64,000 nucleotides of DNA from NCBI GenBank assembly GCA_025931335.1, contig JAICNG010000002.1, positions 1 to 64,000 of the forward strand. The letters are read 5' to 3'. The translations under genes and the position numbers were made by a program. Below the pieces are notes generated by a model. The model saw only the letters and a program-made list of their open reading frames with translations, ran no database searches and was not told the DNA's origin. Positions within the stretch are counted from its first letter, which is position 1. The number at the start of each line of letters is the position of its first letter. Origin of the DNA: Gemmatimonadaceae bacterium. Its GTDB lineage: Bacteria; Gemmatimonadota; Gemmatimonadetes; Gemmatimonadales; Gemmatimonadaceae. Below, piece after piece: positions 60,799 to 64,000 of this stretch.

Positions 60799-62115
60799 TC
60801 AGCGCGCCGTCACGTAGACGGCGAGGTAGTGCGTGGCCTCGTATTCCTTGGCCGCGGGGTTGGGCACGAGCGCGGCGATGAACCGGCCGCCGCGCGTCGC
60901 CGCGAGGACCACGCCCGGGCCGATGAGCCGCCCCCGGGCCCGGATCCAGCCTCCCCGGCTCTCGACGCCGCCATCCTCGATCGGCAGCGCCTTCCGCGTG
61001 GTGTCGAGCGGCACCGAGATGTCGATGGTCGGGCCCTCTACCCATGGGACGTCGGCGAGCTCGCCGCCACGAGGCACCTCGCCCCGCGGATTGCCGGTCC
61101 GGGGATCGAGCGCGAGCCACTCGGTGGCCTGCGCGAAGTCCTGCGCGGAGTTGGGGGCGCGCCCCGCGATGAGACGCGAGCCGTCGCGTGTCCATCGCAC
61201 CCGCCACCCCGCCCCGACCGGGAAGATGCGATCGGCCCCCGTCTCGACCTCCAGGACGCCCGGGCGCGCGAATCCGAACGCCACTCCCATCCCGCTCGCG
61301 TGAAAGCGGCCCGCGACGACGTCCTCGAGCGGCATGCCCACCCGGTTGGCGAACGCCTCCCACTGCGCCGTCGGCAGCGTGTCCTCGCGCGCGCCCCGGA
61401 GAAAATGCGCGCGACCGAATGCCACCTGACGCCAATCCGGCGACGGCGCGGCATCCCACACGCTGTCGCGGCGCACGTAGCGCAGCGGTCGCTCGGTGGC
61501 GACGAAGAAGCCGTTAGGCACGGGCTCGGCCTCGACCGCCGCCGGGTCGTCCATCACGATGATCGCGTTGCGATCCGGCGACAGCGCCCATCGCGCCACG
61601 GAGAACATCCCCTGCGTCTGCTGGTTGACGCGAATGAGCGCCGCCACCCGAGGCTCGACGGGTGCGGCACTGTCCCGGATGACGACGACCGATCTGGCGC
61701 CGCGCGCGGCGCGAATCGCGTGAGCCGCCGCCTGCGCCAGTGCCGGGTCGGTGCTCGGGAGCGCCAGCACCCGATACATCGTCCGCCCGTTGACCTCCGC
61801 TTGACGCACGTAGGCATCCCAGCCGGCGCGGTCCAGCGAGTCCCGCTTCGCGATGGCGGCAGCGGTATCCGGATACGAGGCCAGCTGCAGGGCGACGACG
61901 GCGCCCGTCACCGGCGCGGGAGCGGCGTCGATCGTATCGGCGGCCACGGAATCGGTGTCCGTGCGTGCCGCATCCCGGTCCCCGCACCCCCCGAGCACGA
62001 GGAGGATGGCGCCCAGGAGGCGGACCCGCGCGAACGAAGTTCCCCCCTCGACCCCTTCGACCCCTTCGATCCCTTCGATCCCTTCGATCCCTTCGACCCC
62101 TTTGCAGTTAGGCAT
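60799..62115 (-). CDS. SPOR-domain lipoprotein with beta-propeller-like region; N-terminus encoded by repeat
   Basis: A 438-residue protein. A lipoprotein signal (RVRLLGAILLVLGGCGD) is followed by a SPOR-like peptidoglycan-binding region (VVALQLASYPDTAAAIAKRDSLDRAGWDAYVRQAEVNGRTMYRVLAL) and a region with PD40/WD40-like blades (ARWALSPDRNAIIVMDDP, WRVRWTRDGSRLIAGRA). It starts at ATG 62115, overlapping the E1 alpha stop, with AAGGGG upstream. The first 24 residues (GVEGIEGIEGIEGVEG) come from a 9-bp repeat array, placed between start codon and signal helix. No later start codon precedes the signal helix. Confidence 0.7.
   Translation of the reverse strand: MPNCKGVEGIEGIEGIEGVEGVEGGTSFARVRLLGAILLVLGGCGDRDAARTDTDSVAADTIDAAPAPVTGAVVALQLASYPDTAAAIAKRDSLDRAGWDAYVRQAEVNGRTMYRVLALPSTDPALAQAAAHAIRAARGARSVVVIRDSAAPVEPRVAALIRVNQQTQGMFSVARWALSPDRNAIIVMDDPAAVEAEPVPNGFFVATERPLRYVRRDSVWDAAPSPDWRQVAFGRAHFLRGAREDTLPTAQWEAFANRVGMPLEDVVAGRFHASGMGVAFGFARPGVLEVETGADRIFPVGAGWRVRWTRDGSRLIAGRAPNSAQDFAQATEWLALDPRTGNPRGEVPRGGELADVPWVEGPTIDISVPLDTTRKALPIEDGGVESRGGWIRARGRLIGPGVVLAATRGGRFIAALVPNPAAKEYEATHYLAVYVTAR
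62043..62104. repeat. 9-bp repeat array (element N) inside a lipoprotein N-terminus
   Basis: On the minus strand it reads AAGGGGTCGAAGGGATCGAA and continues with about six units of GGGATCGAA/GGGGTCGAA. It codes for (G-I/V-E)n at the start of the SPOR lipoprotein. Only one arm is present; no inverted partner is seen nearby. Confidence 0.8.
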
Positions 62116-63283
62116 AGACCCCTTCCACCGCACTCTCCGCCTCCGGCATGCGCTCCCGCCGGCTCACCAGCGCCTCTTCCTGTGCGCGCTCCACCTCGAC
62201 CTCGACCTCGGCTTCCACCTCGGCGAGCGTCGCGCGCGAGACGCCATCGTCCGCGAGATGTTCCTCGTAGAGCGCGACGGGATCGCGACGCCCCCACTTG
62301 GCGAACAGCTCGGCGTCGAACGTCTCGCGCGCTTCAGCCTCGTCGTGCGTGGCGTGCCCGCCCATGCGAAACGTCTCCGCGACGAGGAGCGCCGGCCCGT
62401 CCCCGCGACGGCAGCGCTCGACGGCGAGCGCCGCGAGCGCGTACGCGTCGAGCACGTTGTTGCCATCGAACTCGCCTCCCCACATCCCATACGCGCGCGG
62501 CCAATCGGCGAAGCGCGAGGTCTCCGCAGGCAGATGGTGCTGCTCGAGCCGTGTGCCGAGCGCCACCTGATTGTTCTGGATGATGAAGATGGCGGGGGCC
62601 CGGCGCACGGCGGCGAAATTCAGCCCTTCGTGCGCGACACCGGCTTTCGTGCTGCCATCGCCGATCCACGTCATCGCGACCTGGCCGGTGCGCCGGACGG
62701 CGAACGACAGCGCGATGCCGGTGACGATCGGAACCATGTCGCCCACGTGGCTGATCGGCGCGACGATGCCATGCGCGATCGACCCGTAATGCCCATCACG
62801 CCCTCGGCTCGGCCCATCCCCTGTGCCCATGTAGGCGCGAAAGATGTCGGCGACGGGCATGCCCATCTCGGAGCAGGCGCCGGAGTTTCGGATCATCGGG
62901 GCGACGATGTCGGATTGCACATTGCGGATTGCTGATTGCGGGTGGGATTCATCTCCGGACGACGGTGTTACTCGCAATCCGCGATCCGCAGTCCGCAATC
63001 GCCGTAACGCGTGGACCGGCCCCACCGTCGCCGCTTCCTCGCCGGTGCCAAGCCATGCCTTCGAGATCACGCCCTGACGCACCCACCGCTTGAGCGCGAT
63101 GTCGGTGAGTCGCGTGCGCACGAGACCACGGTAGAGGTCGAGATGCTGCTCCTCGGTGAGGCGATCGACGATCGCGGCACGAGCCGGGTCGGCGCGCGGG
63201 CGCTCCCGAAAAGCGTCGACGTCGCGATCGTCGCGCTTCCACGCGACGTACTCGGGAGGATCGAAGGCGGCGTAGCGCTTCAT
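62108..63283 (-). CDS. 2-oxoacid dehydrogenase E1 component, alpha subunit (pyruvate or branched-chain), with repeat insertion
   Basis: A 391-residue thiamine-diphosphate enzyme subunit. It shows GTGEEAATVGPVHAL, the APMIRN...YMGTGDGPSRGRDGHYGS block and the TPP motif starting GDGSTKAGVAHEG and ending in IIQNNQ. It decarboxylates a 2-oxoacid with an E1 beta partner, which is not in the window. Residues about 94-123 (RRLRTADRGLRV...HPQSAIRN) interrupt the normally continuous region between VHAL and SDIVAPM and are encoded by an ATTGCGG-type element. The frame stays open. The exact substrate is not determined. Confidence 0.88.
   Translation of the reverse strand: MKRYAAFDPPEYVAWKRDDRDVDAFRERPRADPARAAIVDRLTEEQHLDLYRGLVRTRLTDIALKRWVRQGVISKAWLGTGEEAATVGPVHALRRLRTADRGLRVTPSSGDESHPQSAIRNVQSDIVAPMIRNSGACSEMGMPVADIFRAYMGTGDGPSRGRDGHYGSIAHGIVAPISHVGDMVPIVTGIALSFAVRRTGQVAMTWIGDGSTKAGVAHEGLNFAAVRRAPAIFIIQNNQVALGTRLEQHHLPAETSRFADWPRAYGMWGGEFDGNNVLDAYALAALAVERCRRGDGPALLVAETFRMGGHATHDEAEARETFDAELFAKWGRRDPVALYEEHLADDGVSRATLAEVEAEVEVEVERAQEEALVSRRERMPEAESAVEGVYA
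62911..63001. repeat. Composite repeat element O (ATTGCGG type) inserted in the E1 alpha gene
   Basis: The left arm contains CATTGCGGATTGCTGATTGC, the right arm CTCGCAATCCGCGATCCGCA followed by GTCCGCAATCG. Both arms and the spacer are open in the coding frame. It adds about 30 codons relative to the surrounding conserved blocks. Confidence 0.8.
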
Positions 63284-64000
63284 CAGCGGGCGAGGGGCTC
63301 CATCTTCCAGAACGCGATGCCGCCCGCCTGCTGCCCCACCGGCACATCGGCAACGCGGGTCAGCGCGCGCAGATCGTAGACATCGACCTTGCCGGGCGCG
63401 GCGCCGACGGCCTCGTTGCTCACGAACGCATAACGAGAGTCCGGGGAGACGGCGACGCCGTGCGTCACCGTCGTCGAGCTCTTCGTGTTGAGGACGCTCT
63501 GTCCGCTGGTGAGATCGAAGACCTGGACACCGCCGCCCTGCTTGAGCGTCGCGATGAGGAGCCGGCCATCCGGCGTGACGGCGAGGTTGTAGGGGCCACG
63601 TCCGGTCGCGAAGGTGCGGGTGATCTCCCACCGGCCGGCGTCGATCTCGACGATCTGGTCCGCCTTGTTGCAGGCGACGTACACCTTGCTCCCGTCGGCG
63701 GACGGCTGCGCCCACGTCGGTGAGCAGCTCGCCGCCGGCATACTGCGATGAGCCGAATGCTCACCGGCCGTGTAGTGCGTAATCGGTCCTTCCTTCCCCT
63801 TCGCCAGCCCGAATCGCCGCGACACCGTGAACGTCCTCGTGTCGAGCTCGACGACCTGGTCATCCATCATGCACGTCGAATACTGGTGGAGCCCGCTCGG
63901 ATCGACGCGGCTGCCGTGCGGCATCGTGCACGTCTCCGTGCGCGCGACCTCGGTGTGCGTCGGCGTGTAGACCACCGAGACCGACGACGGCACCATCTCC
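63283..64000 (-). CDS. YVTN/YncE-type beta-propeller protein (partial, 5' end beyond window)
   Basis: At least 237 residues of a seven-blade-propeller type protein with repeated blades (QVVELDTRTFTVSRRF, KVYVACNKADQIVEIDAGRWEITRTF, RGPYNLAVTPDGRLLIATLKQGGGVQVFDL, THGVAVSPDSRYAFVSNE). Such proteins are usually exported and bind partners or ligands; no enzyme motif is visible. The reading frame is still open at the window end, and the ATG at 63996 lies in the middle of blade sequence, so the gene is incomplete here. Its stop overlaps the E1 alpha start (TGATG). Confidence 0.75.
   Translation of the reverse strand, partial: EMVPSSVSVVYTPTHTEVARTETCTMPHGSRVDPSGLHQYSTCMMDDQVVELDTRTFTVSRRFGLAKGKEGPITHYTAGEHSAHRSMPAASCSPTWAQPSADGSKVYVACNKADQIVEIDAGRWEITRTFATGRGPYNLAVTPDGRLLIATLKQGGGVQVFDLTSGQSVLNTKSSTTVTHGVAVSPDSRYAFVSNEAVGAAPGKVDVYDLRALTRVADVPVGQQAGGIAFWKMEPLAR

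Noticed and set aside
62043-62104. CRISPR array
   Set aside because: Units are 9 bp with no spacers between them; no cas gene is near. The 7-bp arrays elsewhere fail for the same reason.

Overview
The window is GC-rich bacterial chromosome from an aerobic, respiring organism. The best fit is a soil-type Gemmatimonadota. This rests on gene style: two large Ser/Thr kinases carrying a TolB/FlgO-like region and TPR-like repeats, Tat and lipoprotein export signals, and many GTG/TTG starts with 4-base stop/start overlaps. It is an inference; no rRNA or tRNA gene is visible, and no transposase, CRISPR array or phage gene was seen.

Layout. 0-23 kb is mixed housekeeping: tandem-PDZ protein, ferritin-like/VIT iron transporter, kinase 1, leuS, a chemoreceptor, a nicotinamidase-like hydrolase, an exported asparaginase-family hydrolase, a cyclic-nucleotide-domain/aspartate ammonia-lyase fusion overlapping kinase 2, nicotinate phosphoribosyltransferase, and hemA behind a HmuY-like exported protein. 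23-51 kb is a respiratory island. It starts with a coupled set (DoxX-like, 3-TM protein, Mrp ATPase, zinc-ribbon PCP_red protein, ferredoxin). Beyond one opposed DUF2231 gene follow a UspA-UspA-PCP_red protein, a radical SAM/SPASM/PCP_red protein, a bd-like oxidase subunit I, three membrane or exported c-type cytochromes, a cupredoxin-like lipoprotein, a complete cytochrome c oxidase operon with ctaB, three metabolic genes (enoyl-CoA hydratase, ADP-forming acyl-CoA synthetase, a gamma-glutamyltransferase/D-aminoacylase fusion) and a second caa3-type oxidase operon with ctaG. 51-64 kb returns to mixed genes: paired small membrane proteins, a NagX-like acyltransferase, PBP4, a saccharopine-dehydrogenase-like enzyme, a PAS histidine kinase, a CoA-binding protein, a SPOR lipoprotein, a 2-oxoacid dehydrogenase E1 alpha and the end of a beta-propeller.

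How genes fit together. The island looks like one cytochrome c-centred electron-transfer chain with three terminal oxidase modules. The radical SAM, Mrp, ferredoxin and PCP_red proteins plausibly serve cofactor or Fe-S maturation. Three separate proteins here carry a PCP_red-like domain, normally known from protochlorophyllide reductase, with no other chlorophyll gene present. That is the best candidate for an undescribed functional system.

The most unusual non-gene signal is a dispersed family of about 15 intergenic elements built from imperfect 7-bp units (ATTGCGG, AGTCAGG, GAGTGAG types) or 9-bp units (GGGATCGAA type), mostly as inverted arms around a hairpin core. Two with different arms share the same core architecture. 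They sit between five of eight convergent gene pairs, where they probably terminate transcription, and in at least four places they have entered coding sequence in frame: leuS, an E1 alpha gene, the N-terminus of a SPOR lipoprotein and the leader of a cytochrome c.
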